From Pseudogemmobacter sp044142105 (GTDB taxonomy: Bacteria; Pseudomonadota; Alphaproteobacteria; Rhodobacterales; Rhodobacteraceae), in contig NZ_JBGTYM010000007.1 of the NCBI RefSeq assembly GCF_044142105.1, positions 62,001 through 126,000 of the forward strand: a stretch of 64,000 bases of DNA. The letters run 5' to 3'. Of this stretch, positions 32,764-42,049 are shown piece by piece (the first letter of the stretch is position 1; each line of letters begins with the position of its first letter). The position numbers were made by a program, and so were the translations under genes. Below the pieces are notes generated by a model. It worked only from the letters and a program-made list of their open reading frames with translations, did not search any database and was not told where the DNA came from.

Positions 32764-35019
32764 TCAGCCGATCCGGCAGGCCGCCATGGCCGCCATATTG
32801 AGGATATCGTTCACCGTGGCGCTGGTGGAGCAGATCTGGATCGGCTTTTTTACCCCGGTCAGGATCGGGCCGATCACCGTGGCGCCGGCCATTTCCTGCA
32901 TGAGCTTGACCGAGATGCTGGCGGAATGCCGCGCGGGCACCACCAGGATATTGGCCGGGCCGGACAGGCGGCAGAACGGGTAGTGCTTCATCTGATCGGG
33001 GTTCAGGGCGACATCGACGGTCATCTCGCCCTCATATTCGAAATCCACCTTCAGCGCGTCCAGCACGGCAGGGGCGCGGTGCATCTTCGTGGCGCGTTCC
33101 GAGACCGGATAGCCGAAGGTCGAGAAGGAAACGAAGGCGACGCGCGGCTCAAGCCCCAGGCTGCGCGCCACCCCGGCCGAGCGGATGGCGATGGTGGCAA
33201 GGTCATCGGGTTCGGGCCATTCATGGACCAAAGTGTCCGAGATCAGCACGATGCGGCCCTTGTGCAGCAGGGCCGTCACCCCCACGGCGCCATCGGTGGC
33301 CTTGGCGTCGAAGACGGTGTTGATCAGCGACAGGACATGGGCCGATTTGCGGGTGGCCCCGGTGATCAGCCCGTCGCCGTGGCCGTGCTGCAGCATCAAT
33401 GCCGCAAAGACATGGCGGTCGCGGGCGGCGAGGCGGTGGATGTCCTGGCGGTCATGGCCCTGGCGTTGCAGGCGGCTGTAGAGGAAATCCTTGTAGGTCT
33501 CGAGATGCCGGGTATTGGCGGCATTGACGATTTCCAGCTCGCGCACCGCATCGCCCAGACCTGCAGCCTCAAGCTTCTCGCGCACATCCGGCTCGCGCCC
33601 GACGATCAGCGCCTTGCCATAGCCGCCGCGCTGATAGGCCACGGCGGCGCGCAGCACACGCGGCTCGTCGCCCTCGGCAAAGATCATCCGCGCCTGGGCC
33701 TGGCGCGCCCGGGCGTGGACGCCCTGCAACATGCTGGCGGTCGGGTCCATGCGCGAGCGCAGCGAGGCCTCATAGGCCTTCATGTCGATGATCGGGCGGC
33801 GGGCGACGCCGGTATCCATCCCGGCCCGGGCCACGGCAGGCGGAACGACATAGATCAGGCGCGGGTCGAAGGGCGTGGGGATGATGTAGTCGCGGCCGAA
33901 AGACAGCTTGCGGCCATAGGCCATTGCCACCTCGTCCGGCACATCCTCGCGCGCGAGGGCGGCAAGGGCGCGGGCGCAGGCCAGCTTCATCTCGTCATTG
34001 ATGGCGCGGGCGTGAATGTCGAGCGCACCGCGGAACAGATAGGGGAAGCCCAGGACGTTGTTGACCTGGTTCGGATAGTCGCTGCGTCCGGTGGCGACGA
34101 TGGCGTCGGCGCGCACGGCATGAGCCTCTTCCGGGGTGATTTCCGGGTCGGGATTGGCCATGGCGAAGATCACCGGATTGTCGGCCATGCTGGCGACCAT
34201 GGCCGGCGTCACCGCCCCCTTGGCCGAGACGCCCAGAAAGACATCGGCCCCGACCATCGCATCTTCGAGACTGCGCGCATCAGTCCTGACCGCATGGGCG
34301 GATTTCCACTGATTCATGCCCTCGGTGCGGCCCTGATAGATCACGCCCTTGGTGTCGCACATGATGCAGTTTTCATGCCGCGCGCCCATCGTCTTCAGCA
34401 GTTCCAGACAGGCGATCCCCGCCGCCCCGGCCCCGTTCAGCACGATGCGCACGTCCTGGATCTTCTTGCCCGAGATTTCCAGCGCGTTGATCAGGCCGGC
34501 GGCGCAGATCACCGCCGTGCCGTGCTGGTCATCGTGAAACACCGGAATGTCGCAGATTTCCTTGAGCCGCTGCTCGATGATGAAACATTCCGGCGCCTTG
34601 ATATCCTCAAGGTTGATGCCCCCGAAGGTCGGCGACATCAGCTTGACCGCTTGGATGATCTCGTCGGCGTCTTCGGTGTCCAGCTCGATGTCGATGGCAT
34701 TCACATCGGCGAAGCGCTTGAAGAGCACGGCCTTGCCTTCCATCACCGGCTTCGAGGCCAGCGCGCCCAGATTGCCAAGGCCAAGGATCGCGGTACCGTT
34801 CGACACCACGGCCACCATATTGCCCTTGACCGTATAGTCATAGGCGGTTTCGGGCCGCGCGGCGATGGCCTCGACCGGCACGGCCACGCCCGGCGAATAG
34901 GCCAGCGACAGGTCGCGCTGCGTGGCCATGGGCGTCGAGGGCACCACATCATATTTGCCCGGATAGGGATCAAGGTGATAGGCAAGCGCCTCTTCGGGCG
35001 TGATCTTCTGGCGGGTCAT
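32764..35019 (-). CDS. maeB: NADP-dependent malic enzyme with phosphotransacetylase-like C-terminus
   Basis: MaeB converts malate to pyruvate and CO2 with NADP. The 751-residue protein has the malic enzyme domains in residues 1-430, with YSPGVAVPVEAI, GLGNLGALASKPVMEGKAVLFK (in part), and FHDDQHGTA. A C-terminal domain of about 320 residues similar to phosphate acetyltransferase follows, usually non-catalytic and used for allosteric control by acetyl-CoA. The ATG at 35019 has GAGGAGG 5 bases upstream; a longer frame runs back across the mutS promoter and is not used. It is divergent from mutS. Confidence 0.94.
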   Translation of the reverse strand: MTRQKITPEEALAYHLDPYPGKYDVVPSTPMATQRDLSLAYSPGVAVPVEAIAARPETAYDYTVKGNMVAVVSNGTAILGLGNLGALASKPVMEGKAVLFKRFADVNAIDIELDTEDADEIIQAVKLMSPTFGGINLEDIKAPECFIIEQRLKEICDIPVFHDDQHGTAVICAAGLINALEISGKKIQDVRIVLNGAGAAGIACLELLKTMGARHENCIMCDTKGVIYQGRTEGMNQWKSAHAVRTDARSLEDAMVGADVFLGVSAKGAVTPAMVASMADNPVIFAMANPDPEITPEEAHAVRADAIVATGRSDYPNQVNNVLGFPYLFRGALDIHARAINDEMKLACARALAALAREDVPDEVAMAYGRKLSFGRDYIIPTPFDPRLIYVVPPAVARAGMDTGVARRPIIDMKAYEASLRSRMDPTASMLQGVHARARQAQARMIFAEGDEPRVLRAAVAYQRGGYGKALIVGREPDVREKLEAAGLGDAVRELEIVNAANTRHLETYKDFLYSRLQRQGHDRQDIHRLAARDRHVFAALMLQHGHGDGLITGATRKSAHVLSLINTVFDAKATDGAVGVTALLHKGRIVLISDTLVHEWPEPDDLATIAIRSAGVARSLGLEPRVAFVSFSTFGYPVSERATKMHRAPAVLDALKVDFEYEGEMTVDVALNPDQMKHYPFCRLSGPANILVVPARHSASISVKLMQEMAGATVIGPILTGVKKPIQICSTSATVNDILNMAAMAACRIG

Positions 35020-35137
35020 CGGCGTCCTCCTCGGGCCTTGGGGTTTAACGGCTGCCAAGGCCGCTGCAAAGCCGTCATTCACAGCCTTTTCGCGGCCGCG
35101 CGGGACGGTTAGGGTCGGCCCCGCCAAAGGGGGACGC

Positions 35138-37762
35138 ATGACCGACGACGCCGTGACGCCGATGATGGCGCAATATCTCGAGATCAAGGCGCAGAACGCG
35201 GGCGCGCTGTTGTTCTACAGGATGGGCGACTTCTACGAGATGTTCTTTGACGATGCGCTGGCGGCGGCCGAGGCGCTGGACATCGCGCTGACCAAGCGCG
35301 GCTTTCATCTGGGCGAGCCGATCCCGATGTGTGGCGTGCCGGTCCATGCCGCCGAGGGCTATCTGCTGATGCTGATCCGCAAGGGATTTCGCGTCGCCAT
35401 TGCCGAGCAGCTGGAAGACCCGGCCGAGGCGAAGAAGCGCGGCTCGAAATCGGTGGTCAAGCGCGATGTGGTGCGGCTGGTGACGCCCGGCACACTGACC
35501 GAGGAATCGCTGCTAGAAGCGAGGCGGCACAATTATCTGGCCGCCTATGCCGAGGTGCGCGAGGCGGGGGCGCTGGCCTGGGCCGATATCTCGACCGGGG
35601 CCTTTCACGTCATGGCCTGCCCCCTGCCCCGGCTGGCACCCGAACTGGCGCGGCTGGCCCCGCGCGAATTGCTGGTGTCTGAGGCGCAGGACGGCGCGCT
35701 GCGCGATCTGGCGGCCGAGGCCGGGGCGGCGCTGACGCCGCTGGCCCGATCGAGTTTCGACTCCAGCGGGGCGGAAAAGCGGTTGTGCGCCTTGTTCAAC
35801 GTCGGCTCGCTGGAGGGGTTCGGGGCCTTCGAGCGCGCGGAACTGGCCGCGATGGGCGCGCTGGTCGATTACCTGGACCTGACGCAGCGCGGCCGCCTGC
35901 CCCTGCTGCGCCCGCCGGTCAAGGAAAGCCCGGGCGGCGCGATGCAGATCGACGCGGCGACCCGGCGCAATCTTGAGATCACGGCGGCATTGGGCGGCGG
36001 GCGCGACGGCTCGCTTCTGGCGGCGGTGGACCGGACGGTGACGGCGGCGGGGGCGCGGCTGTTGGAACGGCGGCTTTCGGCACCGTCGCGCGATCTGGCG
36101 GTGATCCATGCGCGGCAGGCGGCCTTGCGGGCGCTGGTGGACGACAGCGGGCTGCGCCATCAGCTGCGTGACCTGCTGCGACGGGTGCCGGATATCGACC
36201 GGGCGCTTTCGCGACTGGCGCTGGACCGGGCCGGGCCACGCGACCTGGCGGCGATCCGCGCCGGCGTGGCGCAGGCCGGGGCGCTGTCGCCCTTGCTGGC
36301 GGGCCTGCCCGACCTGCTGACGCAGGCAGCGGCGGGGCTGACCGGGCATGAAGCCCTGGTCGGTCTGCTCGAACGGGCGCTGGTGGCCGAGCCACCCTTG
36401 CTGGCCCGGGATGGCGGCTTCATCGCCACCGGCTTTGACGCCGAGCTGGACGAGACCCGGCAACTGCGGGACGAAGGGCGCGGCGTGATTGGCCGGATGC
36501 AGGCCGATTACGTCGAGCGCACCGGGGTGCAGGGGCTGAAGATCAAGCACAACAATGTGCTGGGCTATTTCATCGAGGTCACCACGACCCATGAGGAACG
36601 GCTGCGCTCGATGCCCGATCTGTTCATCCACCGGCAAAGCACAGCCGGTCAGGTGCGCTTTACCACCATTGCCCTGAACGAGATCGAGACCCGCATCCTG
36701 AATGCGGCGAACCATGCGCTGGAGATCGAGAAGCGTCACTATGAAGCCTTGAAGCGCGCCGTTCTGGATCTTGCGGCGCAGATCGGCAGCGCGGCGCGGG
36801 CCCTGGCCGAGATCGATCTGGCGGCGGCTTTCGCCGATCTTTCCGTGGCCGAGGATTGGTGCGAGCCGCGCGTCGATGCCTCGCGCGCCTTCGTGGTGGC
36901 GGGCGGGCGACATCCGGTGGTGGAACGCGCCCTGCGCCGGGCCGGGCAAAGCTTCGTCGCCAATGACTGCGCCCTGACCGAAGCCGACACCCCGGCGATC
37001 TGGCTTTTGACCGGGCCGAACATGGCAGGGAAATCCACCTTCCTGCGCCAGAACGCGTTGATCGCGCTGCTGGCCCAGGCGGGCAGCCATGTGCCGGCGC
37101 GCGAAGCGCATGTCGGGCTGGTGTCGCAACTGTTCAGCCGGGTCGGTGCCAGCGACGATCTGGCCCGGGGACGGTCGACCTTCATGGTCGAGATGGTCGA
37201 GACGGCGGCGATCCTGAACCAGGCCGATGATCGGGCGCTGGTGATCCTTGACGAGATCGGGCGCGGCACCGCCACCTATGACGGGCTGTCGATCGCCTGG
37301 GCGGTCTTGGAACATCTGCACGAGGCCAACCGCTGCCGGGCGCTGTTCGCCACGCATTACCATGAAATGACCGCGCTGGCGGGCAAGCTGGCCGGGGTGG
37401 AAAACGCCACGGTCAGCGTGAAGGAATGGGAGGGCGAGGTCATCTTTCTGCATGAAGTGCAGAAAGGCGCCGCCGACCGCAGCTATGGCGTGCAGGTGGC
37501 GCGGCTGGCGGGGCTGCCGCCCGCGGTGATCGAGCGGGCGAAGCTGGTGCTGGAAAAGCTGGAACAGGGCGACCGCGAGGGCGGCAAGCAAAGCACGCTG
37601 ATCGACGACCTGCCGCTGTTCCGCGCCGCCCCGGCTGCGGCGCCAAGGCCCGCGCCGCAGAAAACCTCGGCCGTCGAGGAGCGCCTGAAGGCGATCCACC
37701 CCGATGAGCTGACGCCGATCGAGGCGCTCAAGCTGCTTTATGATCTGAAAAGCCTGACCTGA
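35138..37762 (+). CDS. mutS: DNA mismatch repair protein MutS
   Basis: MutS recognises mismatches and recruits MutL. The 874-residue protein has the mismatch-binding GDFYEMF (Phe32 and Glu34) near the N-terminus, the connector and lever domains, and a C-terminal ATPase with Walker A GPNMAGKSTFLRQ. Further ATPase elements are the ABC-type signature region VEMVETAAIL, Walker B ALVILDEIGRGT and the helix-turn-helix dimer domain to about residue 800. The length is normal. The ATG at 35138 is preceded by AAAGGGGG and begins MTDDAVTPMM; the open frame before it belongs to the maeB promoter region. Confidence 0.96.
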   Translation: MTDDAVTPMMAQYLEIKAQNAGALLFYRMGDFYEMFFDDALAAAEALDIALTKRGFHLGEPIPMCGVPVHAAEGYLLMLIRKGFRVAIAEQLEDPAEAKKRGSKSVVKRDVVRLVTPGTLTEESLLEARRHNYLAAYAEVREAGALAWADISTGAFHVMACPLPRLAPELARLAPRELLVSEAQDGALRDLAAEAGAALTPLARSSFDSSGAEKRLCALFNVGSLEGFGAFERAELAAMGALVDYLDLTQRGRLPLLRPPVKESPGGAMQIDAATRRNLEITAALGGGRDGSLLAAVDRTVTAAGARLLERRLSAPSRDLAVIHARQAALRALVDDSGLRHQLRDLLRRVPDIDRALSRLALDRAGPRDLAAIRAGVAQAGALSPLLAGLPDLLTQAAAGLTGHEALVGLLERALVAEPPLLARDGGFIATGFDAELDETRQLRDEGRGVIGRMQADYVERTGVQGLKIKHNNVLGYFIEVTTTHEERLRSMPDLFIHRQSTAGQVRFTTIALNEIETRILNAANHALEIEKRHYEALKRAVLDLAAQIGSAARALAEIDLAAAFADLSVAEDWCEPRVDASRAFVVAGGRHPVVERALRRAGQSFVANDCALTEADTPAIWLLTGPNMAGKSTFLRQNALIALLAQAGSHVPAREAHVGLVSQLFSRVGASDDLARGRSTFMVEMVETAAILNQADDRALVILDEIGRGTATYDGLSIAWAVLEHLHEANRCRALFATHYHEMTALAGKLAGVENATVSVKEWEGEVIFLHEVQKGAADRSYGVQVARLAGLPPAVIERAKLVLEKLEQGDREGGKQSTLIDDLPLFRAAPAAAPRPAPQKTSAVEERLKAIHPDELTPIEALKLLYDLKSLT

Positions 37763-37792
37763 TCGCCATTTTGGCCAGGATACGCGGGGCGT

Positions 37793-37811
37793 CCGGGGGC
37801 AGTGCCCCCGG
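37793..37811. terminator. Palindromic stem-loop between mutS and grpE
   Basis: CCGGGGGC (37793-37800), AGT, GCCCCCGG (37804-37811) forms a perfect 8-bp stem with a 3-base loop in the 59-bp convergent gap. It can terminate transcription from both sides, although no T-run follows on either strand. On the reverse strand its flank (CCCCCGGAC-CCC-GCG) resembles the flank of the hairpin at 7199-7225, which suggests a dispersed palindrome family. Confidence 0.65.
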
Positions 37812-37821
37812 GCACAAGCCC

Positions 37822-38355
37822 TTAGCCCGGATTGGACGACACGCCCACCTGCGCCGGGCGCAGCAGCCGGTCATAGAGCATGAAGCCCACGGTCATCACC
37901 TGGATGATCTGCCCGGCCTTGGTGCCCGGCAGCGGCGCCTCGAACATCGCCTGATGCTGCTGCGGGTCGAATTGATCGCCCACTTCCGGGGTGATCGCCT
38001 TGACGCCGTGCTTTTCCATCACATTGGTCAGCTCGCGCAGGGTCAGCTCCACCCCTTCAATCAGCGCGGCCGAAGCGGCGCGGCTTTCCTCGGGGATCGC
38101 CGCCAGCGCGCGCTGGAGATTGTCGAAGACCGGCAGAAGGTCGCGGGCCAGACGGGTTGAGCCATATTGTTCGGCCTCGCGCCGGTCGCGATCCGCCCGC
38201 TTGCGCGAGTTTTCGGCATCGGCCAGCGCGCGCATGAACTTGTCGCGGAAGGCGTCCCTCTCAGCCTTCAGGGCCTCGACCTCGCCATCGGCCATGAATT
38301 CTTCCAGATCGGGCAGATCGCCTTCGATCCCCTCGCCCGAATTTTCCTGCGCCAT
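37822..38355 (-). CDS. grpE: Heat-shock nucleotide exchange factor GrpE
   Basis: GrpE releases ADP from DnaK. The 177-residue protein has an N-terminal acidic stretch, the long helix (about 28-80, ALKAERDAFRDKFMRALADAE in part, then NSRKRADRDRREAE) and the C-terminal beta domain. That domain contains GVKAITPEVGDQFDPQQHQAMFE (in part) and the closing VMTVGFMLYDRLLRPAQVGVS (in part). These are diagnostic for the family. It follows hrcA by 18 bp on the same strand, forming a heat-shock operon. dnaK and dnaJ are not in the window. Confidence 0.95.
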   Translation of the reverse strand: MAQENSGEGIEGDLPDLEEFMADGEVEALKAERDAFRDKFMRALADAENSRKRADRDRREAEQYGSTRLARDLLPVFDNLQRALAAIPEESRAASAALIEGVELTLRELTNVMEKHGVKAITPEVGDQFDPQQHQAMFEAPLPGTKAGQIIQVMTVGFMLYDRLLRPAQVGVSSNPG

Positions 38356-38373
38356 TTCGTCCTTACTCCAGTC

Positions 38374-39441
38374 TCAGCCGCGCCCGCGTTCCTGGACCAT
38401 CCGTCCCACAAGCTGCGCGGTATAATCCACGATCGGAACGACCCGCCCGTAATTCAGCCGCGTGGGCCCGATCACGCCGACCGCTCCGATGATCTTTCGC
38501 TCGGCGTTCATATAGGGAGAAACAACCAGACTGGAACCCGAAAGTGAGAAAAGCTTGTTCTCCGAGCCGATAAAGATGCGCACCCCGTCGCCCGTCTCGG
38601 CCAGTTCCAGAAACTCGGCGATATCGCGCTTGCGTTCCAGGTCATCGAACAGGTTGCGGACCCGGTCGACATCCGCCTGACCGGGGTCAAGAAGGTTCGC
38701 CCGGCCCCGCACGATCAGCCGTTCCGAGGTCTGTCCGGCGTTTTCCCAGACCGCAAGCCCGCTTTCCACCAGATCCCGCGCCAGCGAATCAATCTCTTGC
38801 CGCCGCCGGGCGATTTCGGCCCGCATATGGCGCATCAGATCGGGCAGGCTGCGGCCTTCGGCCATGGCATTCAGGAAATTCGCCGCTTCGCGCATCGAGC
38901 TGGGCGTCTGGCCCGGTGGAGGGCGGAACAGGCGGTTTTCCACCTGGCCATCGGCAAAGACCAGCACGACCAGCGCCCGGTCGGCACCCAGGCTGACGAA
39001 TTCGATATGGCGGATCGGCGCGGCCTCGGCCTTGGGCGACAGCACGATGCTGGCCCCGCGCGTCACCGCAGAAAGCGCGGCGCCGACCTGATCCAGCACC
39101 GTGCCGACATCGGTGTCATTGCCGGTCAGCGTCGCGTCGATCCGCTCGCGATCCGCCATATCCACATGACCCATCTCAAGAAAACCGTCGACGAACAGCC
39201 GCAGCCCCTGCTGCGTCGGCACCCGCCCCGCCGATGTGTGCGGGCTGCCCAGCAGGCCGAGATATTCGAGATCCTGCATGACGTTGCGGATTGTCGCGGC
39301 CGAGATCTGTTCGGTCAGGCTGCGCGTCAGGGTACGCGACCCCACCGGTTCGCCGGTGGCCAGATAGGATTCCACCACCCGCCGGAACACCTCGCGCGAG
39401 CGGTCTGTCATTTCAGAAAGAAGCGGCGATCCGTTTGACAT
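38374..39441 (-). CDS. hrcA: Heat-inducible transcription repressor HrcA
   Basis: HrcA represses chaperone genes through the CIRCE element. The 355-residue protein has an N-terminal winged helix (about 10-85, REVFRRVVESYLATGEPVGSR in part, and AATIRNVMQDLEYLGLL). A dimerisation and GAF-like domain follows, with HIEFVSLGADRALVVLV and the C-terminal GVIGPTRLNYGRVVPIVDYTA (in part). Length and order match the family. I looked for a CIRCE inverted repeat in the gap to rph (39442-39567) and saw none, so this operon may not be directly autoregulated. It is divergent from rph. Confidence 0.95.
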   Translation of the reverse strand: MSNGSPLLSEMTDRSREVFRRVVESYLATGEPVGSRTLTRSLTEQISAATIRNVMQDLEYLGLLGSPHTSAGRVPTQQGLRLFVDGFLEMGHVDMADRERIDATLTGNDTDVGTVLDQVGAALSAVTRGASIVLSPKAEAAPIRHIEFVSLGADRALVVLVFADGQVENRLFRPPPGQTPSSMREAANFLNAMAEGRSLPDLMRHMRAEIARRRQEIDSLARDLVESGLAVWENAGQTSERLIVRGRANLLDPGQADVDRVRNLFDDLERKRDIAEFLELAETGDGVRIFIGSENKLFSLSGSSLVVSPYMNAERKIIGAVGVIGPTRLNYGRVVPIVDYTAQLVGRMVQERGRG

Positions 39442-39567
39442 GGTTCATCTGCACCTACTCGGAATAAAGGCGTTGCCGGCGGCGGCGTCAATCGCTGGCG
39501 TCAATCGGGGTTGCGCCACAGGCCCGGCGGGGCGTATCACGCCGCGGCAAAAGCGAAAGGAAATGCC

Positions 39568-40281
39568 ATGCGCCCCTCGGGCCGAGCCCTCGATGAACTC
39601 CGCTCCGTCAGCATCGAAACGGGCGTGACGCGCCATGCCGAGGGCTCTTGCCTGATCAAATGCGGCGGAACGCATGTGATCTGCACGGCGACGGTCGAGG
39701 ACAAGCCGCCGCCCTTCCTGCGCAATACCGGCATGGGCTGGGTGACGGCGGAATATGGCATGCTGCCGCGATCCACCCATACACGGTCGCGGCGCGAGGC
39801 GGCTGCGGGCAAGCAAAGCGGAAGAACCCAGGAAATTCAAAGACTTATCGGTCGCAGCCTGCGTGCTGTGGTGGATCGGCAGGCCCTGGGCGAGCGGCAG
39901 ATCACCGTGGATTGCGACGTGATCCAGGCCGATGGCGGCACGCGTTGCGCGTCGATCACCGGCGGGTTTGTTGCGCTGCGTCTGGCGGTGAATGTGCTGC
40001 TGGAGAAGAAGCTGATCCTCAGCGACCCGATCATGGATCACGTCGCCGCCGTGTCCTGCGGCATTTATGCCGGCCAGCCGGTGCTGGACCTGGATTATGA
40101 CGAGGATTCCGTCGCTGGCACAGATGGCAATTTCGTGCTGACCGGCAAGGGCAAGATGGTGGAAGTTCAGGCTTCGGCCGAAGGCGCGCCTTTCTCGTCC
40201 GAGGATCTGACCACGCTTCTGGGCCTCGCGCAGGGCGGGATCGCGGCATTGGTGGCCGCTCAGGCCGCGGCGCTGAAATGA
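39568..40281 (+). CDS. rph: Ribonuclease PH
   Basis: RNase PH trims tRNA 3' ends using phosphate. The 237-residue protein begins MRPSGRALDELR. It then has THVICTATVEDKPPPFL, GMGWVTAEYGMLPRSTHTR (in part), REAAAGKQSGRTQEIQRLIGR (in part), and the CDVIQADGGTRCASITGG block with the phosphate and metal ligands. The ATG at 39568 follows AAAGGAAA; the longer open frame upstream is not conserved. Its stop overlaps rdgB by ATGA, so rph-rdgB-hemW form one tightly coupled operon. Confidence 0.96.
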   Translation: MRPSGRALDELRSVSIETGVTRHAEGSCLIKCGGTHVICTATVEDKPPPFLRNTGMGWVTAEYGMLPRSTHTRSRREAAAGKQSGRTQEIQRLIGRSLRAVVDRQALGERQITVDCDVIQADGGTRCASITGGFVALRLAVNVLLEKKLILSDPIMDHVAAVSCGIYAGQPVLDLDYDEDSVAGTDGNFVLTGKGKMVEVQASAEGAPFSSEDLTTLLGLAQGGIAALVAAQAAALK

Positions 40282-40889
40282 GCCGCCGTTTCCAGGGGGA
40301 CAAGCTGGTCATCGCCAGCCACAATCGCGGCAAGCTGGAAGAATTTTCCAGCCTGCTCGCGCCCCTGGGCGTGTCGTGCGTTTCGGCGGCCGATCTGGGC
40401 CTGCCCGAGCCGGAGGAAACCGAGGATACATTCCTGGGCAATGCCCGGATCAAGGCCCATGCCGCGGCACAGGCCGCGGGCCTGCCCGCCCTGTCGGACG
40501 ATTCCGGCCTGACGGTCGACGCCTTGGACGGCGCGCCCGGTGTTTTCACTGCGGATTGGGCGCAGACGCCGACGGGCCGTGATTTCAAGATGGCCATGGC
40601 CAAGACCTGGTCGCATCTGGAATATCTCAAGGCCCCCGCGCCCCGCCGCGCGCAATTCCGCTGCACGCTGGTGCTGGCCTGGCCCGACGGTCAGGACGAA
40701 TGGGTGGAAGGCCTGGCCGCGGGGCAGCTGGTCTGGCCCGCCCGTGGCGCCGAAGGCCATGGCTATGATCCGATCTTCCAACCTGACGGGTTCGACCGGA
40801 CCTTCGCCGAGCTTTCATCCGACGAGAAGAACAGGATCAGCCATCGCGCCAAAGCCGTGGCCGCTTTGCTGCGAAAGTGTTTCACGTGA
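40278..40889 (+). CDS. rdgB: dITP/XTP pyrophosphatase (RdgB/HAM1)
   Basis: This enzyme hydrolyses non-canonical purine triphosphates such as dITP and XTP, keeping them out of DNA. The 203-residue protein has the substrate-binding SHNRGKLEEF (about residues 14-23), the acidic EETEDTFLGNARIKA, the conserved GLPALSDDSGLTVDALDG (about 72-89), and GYDPIFQPDG with a late SHRAKA motif. It overlaps rph by ATGA and hemW by GTGA. Its last codons and TGA stop are part of a perfect parS palindrome. Confidence 0.95.
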   Translation: MSRRFQGDKLVIASHNRGKLEEFSSLLAPLGVSCVSAADLGLPEPEETEDTFLGNARIKAHAAAQAAGLPALSDDSGLTVDALDGAPGVFTADWAQTPTGRDFKMAMAKTWSHLEYLKAPAPRRAQFRCTLVLAWPDGQDEWVEGLAAGQLVWPARGAEGHGYDPIFQPDGFDRTFAELSSDEKNRISHRAKAVAALLRKCFT

Positions 40890-40893
40890 AACA
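40878..40893. other. parS centromere site (rdgB/hemW junction)
   Basis: TGTTTCACGTGAAACA is the exact 16-bp palindromic consensus bound by chromosomal ParB. It spans the last codons and stop of rdgB and the first codons of hemW, so it is entirely within coding sequence. It is about 1.2 kb from parB and about 8.3 kb from the candidate oriC. Confidence 0.95.
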
Positions 40894-42049
40894 GCCCGAG
40901 GACTGGCAAGAGGGCGGCTTCGCGCTGTACTTGCACTGGCCCTTCTGCAAGGCGAAATGCCCCTATTGCGATTTCAACAGCCATGTCCGCGCGGCGGTGG
41001 ACCAGAAGGATTGGCAAGCCGCCTATCTGGCCGAGATTGACCGCGCGGCCGCCGAGACGCCCGATCGACTCTTGCGGTCGGTGTTTTTCGGCGGCGGCAC
41101 GCCCTCACTGATGGAGGGCCCTTTGGTCGCGGCGATTCTGGAGCGGATCGCCAAGCATTGGCGTTTTGCCAATGACATCGAGATCACGCTCGAGGCCAAT
41201 CCGACTTCGGTTGAAGCGGGGCGGTTCCGCGAGTATCGCGCGGCAGGGGTGAATCGGGTCTCGCTGGGCCTGCAAGCCTTGAACGATGAGGATTTGCGCC
41301 GCTTGGGGCGTCAGCATTCCGCGGCGGAGGCTTTGGCGGCTTTCGCTTTGGCGCGCGACGTGTTTCCACGCGTTTCGGGCGATCTGATCTATGCAAGGCA
41401 GGATCAGACCTTGGCGGCCTGGCAAGAGGAATTGCAGCGGCTGATCGCCTTGGGGCCGGATCACCTGTCGCTGTATCAGCTGACCATCGAAGATGGTACG
41501 GCTTTTGGTGCCCTGGCGCGGGCAGGCAAGCTCAAAGGCCTGCCGGATGAGGATCTGGCGGCCGACATGTATGCCGCAACCAGCGAAATCACCGCAAAAG
41601 CCAGGCTTTCGGCCTATGAAGTGTCCAACTATGCCGCCGCCGGCGCGGAATCACGGCACAATCTGGTTTACTGGCGGATGGGCGACTATCTGGGCATCGG
41701 CCCGGGCGCGCATGGGCGGCTGACGCTGGATGGCAAGCGCTACGCCACCGACACGCAACGCAATCCCGAGGCATGGCTGGCCGCTGTGCGGAACGGATCG
41801 GGGGAAAAGCCCCGCGAACTCGTCGATCCGGCCGCGCAGGGCACCGAATATCTGCTGATGGCGCTGCGCTTGACCGAGGGCGCATCCCTACGGCGGTTTG
41901 CGCGGATGACAGGGCAGGAAATTGCCCCGGACAGGGTGAAATCCTTGGTCGAAGATGGTTTTCTGACCGTAGACGGCGAAATGATCGCCGCGACCGAGGC
42001 CGGGCGGTTGCTGCTGAACCGCCTCGTCCTGGAATTGATGCCGGATTAA
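40886..42049 (+). CDS. hemW: Heme chaperone HemW (radical SAM, coproporphyrinogen oxidase-like)
   Basis: HemW is a radical SAM protein related to HemN that delivers heme rather than oxidising coproporphyrinogen. The 387-residue protein has the [4Fe-4S] motif CKAKCPYC near residue 21, GGGTPS, a SAM-binding LEANPTSVE and the C-terminal HemN_C-type domain. I chose GTG at 40886, which gives a GTGA overlap with rdgB. GTG at 40877 would add three residues encoded by parS. It is convergent with parB and shares 4 bp (TTAA). Confidence 0.92.
   Translation: MKQPEDWQEGGFALYLHWPFCKAKCPYCDFNSHVRAAVDQKDWQAAYLAEIDRAAAETPDRLLRSVFFGGGTPSLMEGPLVAAILERIAKHWRFANDIEITLEANPTSVEAGRFREYRAAGVNRVSLGLQALNDEDLRRLGRQHSAAEALAAFALARDVFPRVSGDLIYARQDQTLAAWQEELQRLIALGPDHLSLYQLTIEDGTAFGALARAGKLKGLPDEDLAADMYAATSEITAKARLSAYEVSNYAAAGAESRHNLVYWRMGDYLGIGPGAHGRLTLDGKRYATDTQRNPEAWLAAVRNGSGEKPRELVDPAAQGTEYLLMALRLTEGASLRRFARMTGQEIAPDRVKSLVEDGFLTVDGEMIAATEAGRLLLNRLVLELMPD

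Noticed and set aside
31255..35112. Long antisense open frame (1285 codons) across the antiporter and maeB.
   Set aside because: Same compositional effect: His/Asp/Gly/Arg-rich with no recognisable domain, covering two confident genes and their gap.
39484..39507. GGCGTCAATCG direct repeat (two copies, 13 bp apart) between hrcA and rph.
   Set aside because: Only two copies in GC-rich sequence, with no symmetry, and not clearly a regulatory element.
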